This document shows, one piece after another, positions 27,371-38,288 of a stretch of 64,000 nt of DNA (positions are counted from its first letter, which is position 1; each line of letters opens with the position of its first letter). The position numbers were made by a program, and so were the translations under genes. The stretch covers positions 36,313 to 100,312 of the forward strand of contig CACVCF010000035.1 of assembly GCA_902729415.1 (NCBI GenBank), given 5' to 3'. Source of the DNA: Terasakiella magnetica. Its GTDB lineage: Bacteria; Pseudomonadota; Alphaproteobacteria; Rhodospirillales; Magnetospirillaceae. The notes under the pieces are model-generated. The model was not told the origin of the DNA, did no database searches, and saw only the letters and a program-made list of their open reading frames with translations.

Positions 27371-30300
27371 ATGAAGGAACCCCTGATCCCTGAGAATGAG
27401 GCTTCTCGGCTTGCCGCACTTCATCGCCTTGGCGTTCTGGATACCCAGGCGGAAGAACGCTTCGACCGGATCACCCGGATCGCCAAGGCCCATTTCGGTG
27501 TTGCCGTCGCCCTGGTCAGTCTGGTGGATGCGGACCGGCAGTGGTTCAAGTCCTGCCAGGGGCTGGATGCCTCTGAGACCCCCAGGAACATCTCCTTCTG
27601 CGGTCATGCGATTCTTCGGGAAGAAGTCTTCGTCGTCACCAACGCCATCAAGCATCCCGATTTTGCCGACAATCCCCTGGTGATTGGTCCGCCCAACATC
27701 CGCTTCTACGCCGGTGCTCCACTTCATGCCCCTGATGGTGAACGGATCGGCACCCTTTGTGTCATCGATCCCCATGCTCGGGAATTCAGTGCCGAAGATG
27801 ACAGCGTTCTGCGTGACCTTGCCAACTGCGTCGAAGGCGAATTGGCCCTGGTTCACATCCGCAAGAGTGAACGGTTCCTGAAGGCCATTTCCGACGCGAT
27901 GCCGGGCCTGGTCGCCTATTGGGATAAGGACTTGGTGTGCCGTTTCGCCAACACTCCCTATCTGGAGTGGTTCGGTAAGCCCGCTGATGCCATCATCGGC
28001 ACCTCGATGCTCGACCTGATGGGAGAGCGTCTGTTCGCCATGAACCACCCTTACATCCAAGGTGTCTTGGCCGGGCAGCCGCAGCACTTCGAGCGGACCC
28101 TGACCAAGGCAGATGGCAGCATAGGCTATACCTGGGCCAACTACATTCCCGACATTGATAGCTATGGGACGGTGGCAGGGTTCTTCGTCCTGGTCACCGA
28201 CGTAACACCCATGAAGGAGGCCGAAAACCATATCAGGGATGCCGAGACCCGGTTGCGAACCATCCTGGACAATGTGATGGATGGCATCATCACTATCGAC
28301 AGCAAAGGCATCATCATCTCTATCAATCCGGCGACGGTCAGCCTGTTCGGCTATTCCGTCGATGAAGTGGTCGGACAGAACATCAAGATGCTGATGCCGG
28401 AACCGAATCGCAGCCACCATGACGGCTATCTCGCCAGATACCAATCGACAGGCGAAAGCCGTGCCATCGGCGTCGGCCGTGAATTGGAGGGGCTAGCCAA
28501 AACCGGTCGGGTCTTCCCGATGGAACTGACGGTCACTGAAGTGGAGCTTCACGGTGACCGGATGTTCGTTGGCTTGGTGAGAGACATCACCGAACGCAGA
28601 CGCGCTCAGGAAGAAACACGGCTGGCGCGGATCGCCGCCGAGGAGGCCAATCGAACCAAGTCGGATTTCCTGGCCAATATGAGCCATGAGATCAGGACGC
28701 CCATGAACGCCATCATCGGCATGACCCATCTGGCTCAACGGACCGACCCCACGCCGAAACAGAAAGGCTATCTGACCAAGATCGGCAACGCCGCTGAATC
28801 CCTGCTCGGGATCATCAACGACATTCTGGATTTCTCCAAGATCGAGGCGGGAAAGCTCGAGCTGGAGCGCATCCCCTTTTCCTTGGACGAGGTGTTGGGC
28901 AATCTGGTGGATATGGTTGGCATCAAGGCGGGACAGAAGGGCGTCGAGGTTGTCCTGGCCGTCGCATCCGACGTGCCGCGTACCCTGATCGGGGATCCGC
29001 TGCGGCTTGGTCAGATTCTGATCAATCTGGTTAACAACGCGGTCAAGTTTACCGACAACGGTGAAATCATCATCAGGGTGATCAACACCCCTGATATTTC
29101 CACAGCGGGGCGACTGATGTTCTCGGTCCGGGACACTGGCATCGGCATGACCTCCGAGCAGGTTTCCAACCTCTTCCAATCCTTCAATCAGGCCGACACC
29201 TCGATCACCCGCAAGTATGGCGGCACCGGATTGGGCCTGGCGATCAGCAAGCAGCTCTGCGAGATGATGGGCGGAACCATCTGTGTGGAGAGCGAGCCGG
29301 GTAAGGGCAGCACGTTCATCTTTACGGCACAGTTCGGCGTTTCCAGCGAGGCATTACCGGTGACGGCTCGTGCCCGTCTTGCCGACATTCAGAGCAAGCG
29401 GGTGCTGATCGTCGATGACAGCGTCAGTGCTCGAGATGTGCTGCTCGCCATGCTGTGCGCCAACGGCATCAGTGCCGTTACCGCGAAGTCCGGTGAAGAA
29501 GCGATGGTAGTTCTGGCCGAAGCCTCCCAGGCGGGAACGCCGTTCGATCTGGTCCTGATGGATTGGCGGATGCCGGGAATGGATGGGCTTGAAGCGTCTC
29601 GCCTCATCAAGGCGGATGCAACTCTCTCGCAAATTCCTTCCATCCTGATGGTTTCGGCGTTCGGTCGGGAAGAGATGGTCGAAGGATCGCTCGGTGGCGA
29701 CCTGGATGGGTTCCTCATCAAACCGGTCAATGAATCCGTGCTGATCGACACTATCTCCGAGATGTTCGGCGGTGCGATTCCAACAATTCATGCCCAACCC
29801 CTGCACACGCCCGGTGTTGGTTTCCCAAGCTTGGCGGGTCGAAGAGTTCTGCTGGTGGAAGACAACGAGATCAACCGTGACCTCGCCACCGAACTGCTGG
29901 GTGATCTTGGCCTTTCGGTCACCATTGCCGAGAATGGTCAAGACGGTGTCGCCCTGATCATGGCTCAGCCGTTCGATCTGGTTCTGATGGATATCCAGAT
30001 GCCTGTGATGGACGGTTTGACCGCAACCAAGCTGATCCGGGCCGATGAACGCTTCCGTGACCTGCCCATCATCGCCATGACCGCCCATGCCATGAGCGGC
30101 GACCGCGAACGTAGTCTTGATGCAGGCATGAATGACCACGTCACCAAGCCGATCAATCCCGGCCACCTGACCGATACTCTGATCCGCTGGATGCCCGTGG
30201 CACCCGTAACAGCGCCAGAAGCGCCACCGGCAGCGGTAAAGCCGGTCACCAACCAAGACGCGCTCCCCGATCAGCTTCCGCCCTTTGATATTCCGGCCGC

Positions 30301-31570
30301 CCTGGTTCGGACCAATGGCAAGCCCAAGCTGCTCCGCAAGATGATGCTGGGGTTCAGGGACAAATACGCCAAAGCGGCCCCCGATCTGCGTGGTCATCTC
30401 GAGGAGGGGCGGGATGAGGAGGCCCAACGGCTGGCCCATTCTCTGAAAGGGATTGCGGCAACTCTGGAAGTCAAGGATTTGGCCGAAGCTGCGGCTGCAC
30501 TGGAACATGCTCTGCGTGCCGGACAGAAGGACGGTCTGGCCCCGTTGGTGGCTGCGGTTGAGCTGTTTCTCGGTCCGGCCATTGCCGCAGTTGATTTTCT
30601 GGATGACACGGTCATCGTTCCCCCGATCTTACCAGCGCCTCAAGCTGCCAAAGTGGCGTCCGCCAAGTCACGGCCCTGCATCCTGGCGATTGATGACGAG
30701 CCATCCAACATTGATCTGCTGGCCGACATCTTCTCCAGTAGCTACGAGGTTCTGACCGCCACCGAAGGCACGAGCGGGTTGGAGGTGGCCGTCACGGCAA
30801 TGCCTGACCTGATCTTGTTGGACGTGATGATGCCTGGCATTGACGGCTACGAAGTCTGCCGACGATTAAAGGCGGAACCTTTGACCAGCACTATCCCGGT
30901 GATCTTCATCACTGGGCTGGGTGATGACGCATCTGAATCACACGGGCTAGAACTGGGGGCGGTGGATTTTGTCACCAAGCCCATTTGCCCGGCAACAGTT
31001 AGGGCGCGGGTCAGCAACCACATCGCTCTCAAGCTGGCTCAGGACCAGTTGACCCGGATGGCAACCACTGATGGCCTGACTGGATTAGCCAACCGTCGCC
31101 GTTTCGACGAGGTTCTGGAGATGGAATATGCCCGACATATGCGGTCGGGCGATGAACTCTCCCTCATCCTGATGGATGTGGACCATTTCAAGCTGTTCAA
31201 CGACACCTATGGTCATGTGGCCGGTGACGACTGTTTGCGTCAGGTGGCCAAGGCCATCGGTGGAACTGTCATCCGTGTCACCGACTTAGCCGCTCGCTAT
31301 GGTGGCGAAGAGTTTGCCTGTATCCTGCCCATGACCAACCAGGACGGAGCCGTCGCCATTGCCGAGAAGGTTCGTCTATCGGTCAGCCAACTTGGCATTC
31401 TGCACAGCCATTCCAGCGCGGCAGACCATGTTACCATCAGCCTCGGCGTGGTGACGGCCAAGTGCATGTCAGGCCGGTCGGCTTTGAACATCGTCGCACT
31501 GGCCGATGAACAACTCTATGCTGCCAAACAAAGTGGGCGAAATCGCCATTGTGCCACGCGAGTGGAATGA
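27371..31570 (+). CDS. Hybrid histidine kinase / diguanylate cyclase (GAF-PAS-PAS-HK-REC-REC-HPT-REC-GGEEF)
   Basis: Cytosolic signalling protein of 1399 residues; no membrane segment is visible. Order: GAF (about 15-165), two PAS domains (about 170-290 and 295-415), HisKA with His439 in NMSHEIRTPMNAIIGM, HATPase with N-box and G-boxes (about 545-665), REC1 with Asp731, REC2 with Asp874, an HPT domain with His1023 (AHSLKGIAATLEV), REC3 with Asp1151, and a C-terminal GGDEF domain with active-site GGEEF at 1311-1315. An RxxD inhibitory site (RVTD) lies five residues upstream, so product inhibition by c-di-GMP is likely. It therefore links a phosphorelay to c-di-GMP synthesis in one chain. The ATG at 27371 was chosen. 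The next gene, a lone receiver, follows after 16 nt. Confidence 0.9.
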   Translation: MKEPLIPENEASRLAALHRLGVLDTQAEERFDRITRIAKAHFGVAVALVSLVDADRQWFKSCQGLDASETPRNISFCGHAILREEVFVVTNAIKHPDFADNPLVIGPPNIRFYAGAPLHAPDGERIGTLCVIDPHAREFSAEDDSVLRDLANCVEGELALVHIRKSERFLKAISDAMPGLVAYWDKDLVCRFANTPYLEWFGKPADAIIGTSMLDLMGERLFAMNHPYIQGVLAGQPQHFERTLTKADGSIGYTWANYIPDIDSYGTVAGFFVLVTDVTPMKEAENHIRDAETRLRTILDNVMDGIITIDSKGIIISINPATVSLFGYSVDEVVGQNIKMLMPEPNRSHHDGYLARYQSTGESRAIGVGRELEGLAKTGRVFPMELTVTEVELHGDRMFVGLVRDITERRRAQEETRLARIAAEEANRTKSDFLANMSHEIRTPMNAIIGMTHLAQRTDPTPKQKGYLTKIGNAAESLLGIINDILDFSKIEAGKLELERIPFSLDEVLGNLVDMVGIKAGQKGVEVVLAVASDVPRTLIGDPLRLGQILINLVNNAVKFTDNGEIIIRVINTPDISTAGRLMFSVRDTGIGMTSEQVSNLFQSFNQADTSITRKYGGTGLGLAISKQLCEMMGGTICVESEPGKGSTFIFTAQFGVSSEALPVTARARLADIQSKRVLIVDDSVSARDVLLAMLCANGISAVTAKSGEEAMVVLAEASQAGTPFDLVLMDWRMPGMDGLEASRLIKADATLSQIPSILMVSAFGREEMVEGSLGGDLDGFLIKPVNESVLIDTISEMFGGAIPTIHAQPLHTPGVGFPSLAGRRVLLVEDNEINRDLATELLGDLGLSVTIAENGQDGVALIMAQPFDLVLMDIQMPVMDGLTATKLIRADERFRDLPIIAMTAHAMSGDRERSLDAGMNDHVTKPINPGHLTDTLIRWMPVAPVTAPEAPPAAVKPVTNQDALPDQLPPFDIPAALVRTNGKPKLLRKMMLGFRDKYAKAAPDLRGHLEEGRDEEAQRLAHSLKGIAATLEVKDLAEAAAALEHALRAGQKDGLAPLVAAVELFLGPAIAAVDFLDDTVIVPPILPAPQAAKVASAKSRPCILAIDDEPSNIDLLADIFSSSYEVLTATEGTSGLEVAVTAMPDLILLDVMMPGIDGYEVCRRLKAEPLTSTIPVIFITGLGDDASESHGLELGAVDFVTKPICPATVRARVSNHIALKLAQDQLTRMATTDGLTGLANRRRFDEVLEMEYARHMRSGDELSLILMDVDHFKLFNDTYGHVAGDDCLRQVAKAIGGTVIRVTDLAARYGGEEFACILPMTNQDGAVAIAEKVRLSVSQLGILHSHSSAADHVTISLGVVTAKCMSGRSALNIVALADEQLYAAKQSGRNRHCATRVE

Positions 31571-31586
31571 ACAAGGGGGGGCGACG

Positions 31587-31958
31587 ATGGCAGATATTCT
31601 CGTGGTTGATGATGACGAACTGATGGTAGAGCTGATCTCGGATCTGCTCATTGACGAGGGGTATGATGTCCGATCCGCCATGGACGGACATGCGGGATTG
31701 GATGCCGTTGCCAAGGCGGTGCCAGCCCTTCTTATCCTGGACATGAATATGCCGGGTATGGATGGCTACAAAGTTGCAGAGACCCTTCGGGCCGACCCCA
31801 GGACAGCAGCCCTGCCCATCATTGCCTTCACCGGCCTGGATACGTCCGGTGACTATGATGCCGCCTACAAGGCCGGTTGCAACGCATTCATCTCCAAGCC
31901 GTTGCAGCCCGCCCAGTTGATTGAGGTTGTAGAGCGGTTCGTTCCCAAGGTGGGGTGA
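31587..31958 (+). CDS. Single-domain response regulator
   Basis: CheY-like receiver of 123 residues without an output domain. It starts ADILVVDDDELMVELISDLL with the acidic pair, has the phosphoacceptor Asp52 in ILDMNMPGMDGY, the Thr of IIAFTGLD, and the Lys of FISKPLQP. It begins 16 nt after the hybrid kinase/cyclase, behind a G-rich ribosome-binding region, so it is probably a phosphate acceptor or sink of that kinase. The ATG at 31587 was preferred over an upstream frame that overlaps the cyclase. Confidence 0.9.
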   Translation: MADILVVDDDELMVELISDLLIDEGYDVRSAMDGHAGLDAVAKAVPALLILDMNMPGMDGYKVAETLRADPRTAALPIIAFTGLDTSGDYDAAYKAGCNAFISKPLQPAQLIEVVERFVPKVG

Positions 31959-32153
31959 TTATCCCCCCGCCACAACGGGCCTTGCCCTAGCCGTCTCGTC
32001 CTCGGACTGAAAAAAACAGTTCAAGGAGGCGGCGGCATCATTGTGCCCACGATCACAGTCTCGGCAGCGCCGCCAACGTGCATCCCTGGCGCCGATTACC
32101 GCATGGGCTGCGCCGGATCATAAGCAGGTTGATATTGTTGAATATTGAACGCT

Positions 32154-32228
32154 TGGCTGGGGCGCCAGGATTCGAACCTGGGAATGTCGGTACCAAAAAC
32201 CGATGCCTTACCACTTGGCGACGCCCCA
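32154..32228 (-). tRNA. tRNA-Gln (anticodon UUG)
   Basis: A full cloverleaf reads on the minus strand: acceptor TGGGGCG/CGCCCCA, D-arm region TCGCCAAGTGGTAAGGC, anticodon stem TCGGT/ACCGA with loop TTTTGGT (anticodon TTG, for CAA), T-arm CCCAGGTTCGAATCCTGG, discriminator G and encoded CCA at 32154-32156. It lies downstream of dnaJ in the same direction. Confidence 0.95.
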
Positions 32229-32295
32229 GCAGAGCGGGTCGGCACAATAGTCCGAACCGCGCGAGGTTTCAATGCCCTGAAAGGGCCTTTGATGC

Positions 32296-33453
32296 TCAGT
32301 CCCGGCTTTCTTTCAGGTCTTCCCACAATTCCTTCACCTTGGCGAAGAAGCCGTGGCTCTCCGGCGAGTTCTTGGCGGTCTCACCCTCGCCCGCCTTGTC
32401 GAATTCCTTCAGCAGTTCGACCTGACGCTTGGTGAGGTTCACTGGGGTTTCGACCACCGCCTGAATGAACATATCGCCGCGCGCCGGGCTGCGCAGTACG
32501 CTCATACCCTTGTTACGCAGCCGGAATTGATTGCCGGTCTGGGTGCCTTCGGGGATGGTGACCTTGGCCTTGCTGCCGTCGATGGTGGGCACTTCGATGG
32601 TGCCGCCCAGAACCGCCGTGGTCATGGGGATGGGCACGCGACAGAAGATATTGGCACCGTCGCGCTGGAAGATGCGATGGGCCTGAATGGCCAGGAAGAT
32701 ATAGAGGTCGCCCGGCGGCGCCCCGCGCATCCCGGCCTCGCCCTCGCCCGCCAGACGGATCCGGGTGCCGTCCTCGACACCCGCCGGGATATTGACCGAC
32801 AGGGTCTTTTCCTTGCGGGTGCGGCCGGTGCCGCCGCAGGAGCGGCAGGCATCCTTGATCACCCGGCCCATGCCCTGGCAGGTGGGGCAGGTGCGTTCGA
32901 TGGTGAAGAAGCCCTGCTGCGCCCGGACTTTGCCTGCGCCATGGCACATGGAGCAGCTAACCGGCTGCGCGCCGTCCTTGCCGCCGGTGCCCTTGCAATC
33001 CTCGCACGGGGCGGAAGACGGCACCTTGACGCTGGCGGCCTTGCCCGCGAAGGCGTCCTCCAGGCTGATTTCCATGTTGAAGCGCAGGTCCGAGCCTCGG
33101 CCCGAGGCCTGACCCCGACGGCCGCCGCCCATGAACTCGCCGAACATTTCGTCGAAGATGTCGGCAAAGCCGCCGCCACCGAAGCCACCGCCGCCGCCAC
33201 CACCGCCGCCGCCGAAACCGCCACCCTGCTCGAACGCTGCGTGTCCGAAACGATCATAGGCAGCACGCTTCTGCTCGTCCTTCAAGACGTCGTAGGCTTC
33301 GTTGATTTCCTTGAATTTCTGCTCGGCGGCGGCATCGCCCGGATTGCGGTCCGGGTGATACTGCATGGCCATCTTGCGATAGGCCTTCTTGATGTCGTCG
33401 GGCGATGCGCCGCGCTCTACGCCGAGGAGTTCGTAGTAATCGGTTTTGCTCAT
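32296..33453 (-). CDS. dnaJ: Molecular chaperone DnaJ (Hsp40)
   Basis: Type I J-protein of 385 residues that stimulates DnaK ATPase and delivers substrates. J-domain at residues 1-70 with HPDRNPGD; a long Gly/Phe-rich linker with poly-Gly runs near residues 75-100; four zinc-finger repeats ([32 protein letters not shown]) at about 140-215; then the substrate-binding C-terminal domains. It follows dnaK after 68 nt that contain a strong stem-loop. Confidence 0.97.
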   Translation of the reverse strand: MSKTDYYELLGVERGASPDDIKKAYRKMAMQYHPDRNPGDAAAEQKFKEINEAYDVLKDEQKRAAYDRFGHAAFEQGGGFGGGGGGGGGGFGGGGFADIFDEMFGEFMGGGRRGQASGRGSDLRFNMEISLEDAFAGKAASVKVPSSAPCEDCKGTGGKDGAQPVSCSMCHGAGKVRAQQGFFTIERTCPTCQGMGRVIKDACRSCGGTGRTRKEKTLSVNIPAGVEDGTRIRLAGEGEAGMRGAPPGDLYIFLAIQAHRIFQRDGANIFCRVPIPMTTAVLGGTIEVPTIDGSKAKVTIPEGTQTGNQFRLRNKGMSVLRSPARGDMFIQAVVETPVNLTKRQVELLKEFDKAGEGETAKNSPESHGFFAKVKELWEDLKESRD

Positions 33454-33477
33454 GCGTTTCGCATCCGGGCAATGGGC

Positions 33478-33502
33478 CGACGGCGGGTCTGAGCCGCCGT
33501 CG
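33478..33502 (-). promoter_or_regulatory. Stem-loop in the dnaK-dnaJ intergenic region
   Basis: CGACGGCGG (33478-33486) pairs perfectly with CCGCCGTCG (33494-33502) around the 7-nt loop GTCTGAG. It begins about 20 nt after the dnaK stop and ends 25 nt before the dnaJ ATG. No U-tract follows, so mRNA stability or partial termination, giving more DnaK than DnaJ, is likelier than full termination. Confidence 0.5.
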
Positions 33503-33521
33503 CCCTCTTAACGTTTTGAAC

Positions 33522-35447
<1,926 letters not shown>

Positions 35448-35573
35448 GTCGTCCTCATTCCTGTTCGGCTGGTCCTGACGGCCCTCTTTTAAGGTAGCAG
35501 CCGCCCTTAAGACCCCCTTGCGGGTTGAATTCCATCAATCGCTGGAGCGGCCTAAGACCGTCCCACCGGCGTT

Positions 35574-35601
35574 ATATAGGGCGTGCTGGGAGGTGCGCAA
35601 C
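35574..35601 (-). promoter_or_regulatory. Putative heat-shock (RpoH/sigma-32) promoter of dnaKJ
   Basis: On the minus strand TTG (35598-35600) is followed after 17 bp by CCTATAT (35580-35574). This matches, apart from G instead of C before TTG, the alphaproteobacterial RpoH consensus as I recall it (CTTG, about 17 bp, C-pyrimidine-TATNT). It lies between the uracil-DNA glycosylase gene and dnaK. Confidence 0.45.
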
Positions 35602-35615
35602 TGTGGCAAAGCGAA

Positions 35616-36452
35616 TCAATGCGGCGTCAGCTTTTTCCGTACCATCAGCATGTCGCGCCAGGCATCGCGCTTGGCCTCCGGCGTGCGCAACAGATAGGCC
35701 GGGTGGAAGGTGGCCAGCACTGGCACCGGTCGGGGCAGTCCGGGAGAGTTGAACTCGAACCACCGGCCGCGCAGGCGGTTGATGCCGTCGGCCTTGGCCA
35801 GCACCGCCGAGGCGGCGGCCCCGCCCAGCAGGATCAGAACCTGGGGGTCCACCAACTCGATATGGCGGGACAGGAACGGCATACACACCGCCACCTCGTC
35901 GGGGGTGGGTTTGCGATTGGCGGGCGGCCGCCACGGCACCACATTGGTGATGTAGGCGGTCGAGCGGTCCAGCCCGATGGAGGCCAGCATGCGGTTCAGC
36001 AGCTTGCCGCTGGGGCCGACGAAGGGCAGACCCTGGCGGTCCTCCTCCTGGCCCGGAGCCTCACCGATGCACATGATGCCGGCTTCAGGATTGCCGTCAG
36101 CGAAAACGGTGCTGGCGGCGGCATGCTTGAGATTGAGGCCGTCGAACTTTTCCAGGGCCAGGCGCAGATCCTGCAATGTATGGCATTCGGCGGCCATATG
36201 GGCGGCGGTGCCGGGAATGCCGTGGGTATGGGTATGGTCGCCGGATGCGGGAGCAAGGGCTGCCGGGATGCGGGCGGGGCCGCGGCCGCTTTCGGCGGAG
36301 ACGGCTTCGGGATTGGGGGCTGCGCGCACTTGGGCGGTACGGGCGGCGGCGGCATAGCGGTCCACCGGAACTTCGCCCATGGTTTCGTCCACACCGGCAT
36401 CGAGATACCAGCGGAGAATATCGTAAGGGGGCAAGGCGGCGGCGCTTTTCAT
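35616..36452 (-). CDS. Uracil-DNA glycosylase, family 4-like
   Basis: Base-excision repair enzyme of 278 residues. The catalytic region reads [21 protein letters not shown] (motif near residue 128) and motif C is [10 protein letters not shown] near the end; the segment [19 protein letters not shown] is typical of the alphaproteobacterial branch. A N-terminal extension of about 75 Ala/Pro-rich residues precedes the domain. The paired cysteines that bind the 4Fe-4S cluster in thermophilic family 4 enzymes are not all present (only single Cys in AAECHTL, IMCIGE and VAVCMPF), so cluster binding is doubtful. Divergent from ETF-QO and upstream of dnaK. Confidence 0.85.
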   Translation of the reverse strand: MKSAAALPPYDILRWYLDAGVDETMGEVPVDRYAAAARTAQVRAAPNPEAVSAESGRGPARIPAALAPASGDHTHTHGIPGTAAHMAAECHTLQDLRLALEKFDGLNLKHAAASTVFADGNPEAGIMCIGEAPGQEEDRQGLPFVGPSGKLLNRMLASIGLDRSTAYITNVVPWRPPANRKPTPDEVAVCMPFLSRHIELVDPQVLILLGGAAASAVLAKADGINRLRGRWFEFNSPGLPRPVPVLATFHPAYLLRTPEAKRDAWRDMLMVRKKLTPH

Positions 36453-36617
36453 GGCCGGACCCTAGCATGGGCGGGCAAGTGGAAACAATTGAGACACATT
36501 CTTGCGATAAACCTGTCCGAATAGGATCGAATCGGTCGCAGTCTGTGTGCTATAGAGGCCATTGGCCTGTCGGCGCCGCGGCTGTGGAGAGCGCGGTGTA
36601 TGGGAGTTGTGAGTGTG

Positions 36618-38240
36618 ATGGAACGTGAAAGCATGGAATTCGACGTGGTCGTCGTCGGCGGCGGCCCGTCCGGTCTGACTGCGGCCATCCGGCTGAAGCA
36701 GTTGAATGCGGATCTGAATGTCTGCGTTTTGGAGAAAGGCTCGGAGATCGGGGCGCATATTCTGTCGGGTGCGGTGATCGAGACCCGTGCGCTGTCCGAG
36801 CTGTTCCCCGATTGGAAGGAGCGCGAGGCGCCGCTGCTTACGCCCGCCACGGACGACCGCTTCATGTTTCTGACGGAAACCAAGGCCATCACCCTGATGA
36901 CGCCGCCGCAGATGAACAATCACGGCAATTACATCGTATCCTTGGGCAATTTCACCCGCTGGCTGGGCAGTCAGGCCGAGGCCCTGGGGGTCGAGATCTT
37001 CGCGGGCTTCGCCGCCGCCGAGGTGCTGTACCACGAGGACGGCTCGGTCAAGGGCGTCGCTACCGGCGATATGGGCATCGGCAAGGATGGCGAGCCCACC
37101 TCCAACCATACCCCCGGCGTCGAGCTGTGGGCGCGCCAGACCATCTTCGCCGAAGGCTGCCGCGGTTCGCTGACCAAGACCCTGTTCGACAAGTTCGACC
37201 TGCGGGGCGAATGCGATGTCCAGACCTATGGCATCGGCATCAAGGAACTGTGGGAGATCGATCCGGCCAAGCATAAGCCCGGCACCATCGTCCACACCGT
37301 GGGCTGGCCGCTGGACACCCAGACCTATGGCGGCTCGTTCCTCTATCACCTGGAAAACAATCAGGTGGCGGTGGGGTTCGTGGTCGGCCTCGACTACGCC
37401 AATCCGCATCTGTCGCCGTTCGACGAGTTCCAGCGCTTCAAGACCCATCCCGCCATCCGCCCCACCTTCGAGGGCGGGCGGCGCATCTCCTACGGCGCGC
37501 GGGCCCTGTCGGAAGGCGGCTTCCAGTCCATCCCCAAGTTGACCTTTCCCGGCGGTGTGCTGGTGGGCGACACCGCTGGCTTCCTTAACGTGCCCAAGAT
37601 CAAGGGCACCCACACCGCCATGAAGTCGGCCATGGTCGCCGCCGAGGCGGTGGCGCAGGCGTTGGGCCACGAGGGCGGCGCCCACGAGGTTACCGCTTAT
37701 GCCGCCCATCTCAAGGCTAGTTGGGTGTGGTCCGAGCTGCATCAGGTCCGCAATATCCGCCCCAGCTTCCATTGGGGTCTGTGGGGCGGCATTGCCTATT
37801 CCGCGCTGGAGACCTATCTGTTCCGCGGCAAGATGCCCTGGACCCTGAAGCACCAGCCCGACCACCTGGGGCTGAAGAAGGCGGCGGATTGCCCCAAGAT
37901 CGCCTACCCCAAGCCCGATGGCGTGGTCAGCTTCGACAAGCTGTCCTCGGTGTTCATCTCTTCGACCAATCACGAAGAAAACCAGCCGGCACACCTGAAA
38001 TTGCGCGATGCGGCGGCGCCCATCGCCATCAATCTGGAGCATTACGACGCCCCAGAGCAGCGCTATTGCCCGGCAGGGGTCTATGAAATCGTCCGTAACG
38101 ATGACGGAACGAACCCCCGTCTCCAGATCAACGCTCAGAACTGCCTGCACTGCAAGACTTGCGACATCAAGGACCCCACCCAAAATATCAATTGGGTGGT
38201 TCCCGAAGGTGGCGGTGGACCCAATTACCCCAACATGTAA
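36618..38240 (+). CDS. Electron transfer flavoprotein-ubiquinone oxidoreductase
   Basis: ETF-QO of 540 residues, a membrane-associated FAD and 4Fe-4S protein passing electrons from ETF to ubiquinone. FAD-binding [19 protein letters not shown] is near the N-terminus; the middle contains [19 protein letters not shown]. The cluster ligands are in CPAGVYEI and [17 protein letters not shown] near the end, which closes with the usual [13 protein letters not shown]. The ATG at 36618 was chosen; in-frame ATG 36600 and GTG 36612 lie just upstream. Tandem stem-loops follow the stop. Confidence 0.95.
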   Translation: MERESMEFDVVVVGGGPSGLTAAIRLKQLNADLNVCVLEKGSEIGAHILSGAVIETRALSELFPDWKEREAPLLTPATDDRFMFLTETKAITLMTPPQMNNHGNYIVSLGNFTRWLGSQAEALGVEIFAGFAAAEVLYHEDGSVKGVATGDMGIGKDGEPTSNHTPGVELWARQTIFAEGCRGSLTKTLFDKFDLRGECDVQTYGIGIKELWEIDPAKHKPGTIVHTVGWPLDTQTYGGSFLYHLENNQVAVGFVVGLDYANPHLSPFDEFQRFKTHPAIRPTFEGGRRISYGARALSEGGFQSIPKLTFPGGVLVGDTAGFLNVPKIKGTHTAMKSAMVAAEAVAQALGHEGGAHEVTAYAAHLKASWVWSELHQVRNIRPSFHWGLWGGIAYSALETYLFRGKMPWTLKHQPDHLGLKKAADCPKIAYPKPDGVVSFDKLSSVFISSTNHEENQPAHLKLRDAAAPIAINLEHYDAPEQRYCPAGVYEIVRNDDGTNPRLQINAQNCLHCKTCDIKDPTQNINWVVPEGGGGPNYPNM

Positions 38241-38271
38241 TGTTGGGTGGGGGCGTCTGATGGGCGCCCCC
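38229..38271 (+). terminator. Tandem stem-loops after ETF-QO
   Basis: CCCAACAT-GTA-ATGTTGGG (38229-38247) overlaps the ETF-QO stop codon, followed at once by GGGGGCG-TCTGATGGG-CGCCCCC (38249-38271). Neither has a U-tract. They separate ETF-QO from the TPR lipoprotein gene, whose ATG is 18 nt further on, and could attenuate read-through. Confidence 0.45.
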
Positions 38272-38288
38272 GGAATTGGAAAGGCGAT

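Noticed and set aside
27278..28444. 388-codon minus-strand frame opposite the hybrid kinase start
   Set aside because: Covers GAF and PAS coding sequence on the plus strand; no recognisable domain.
31959..32153. Possible gene or RNA between the lone receiver and tRNA-Gln
   Set aside because: No frame with a start signal or known motif and no convincing hairpin; treated as plain intergenic sequence.
36462..38183. 573-codon minus-strand frame opposite ETF-QO
   Set aside because: Antisense of a clear ETF-QO; no family motif and low-complexity composition.
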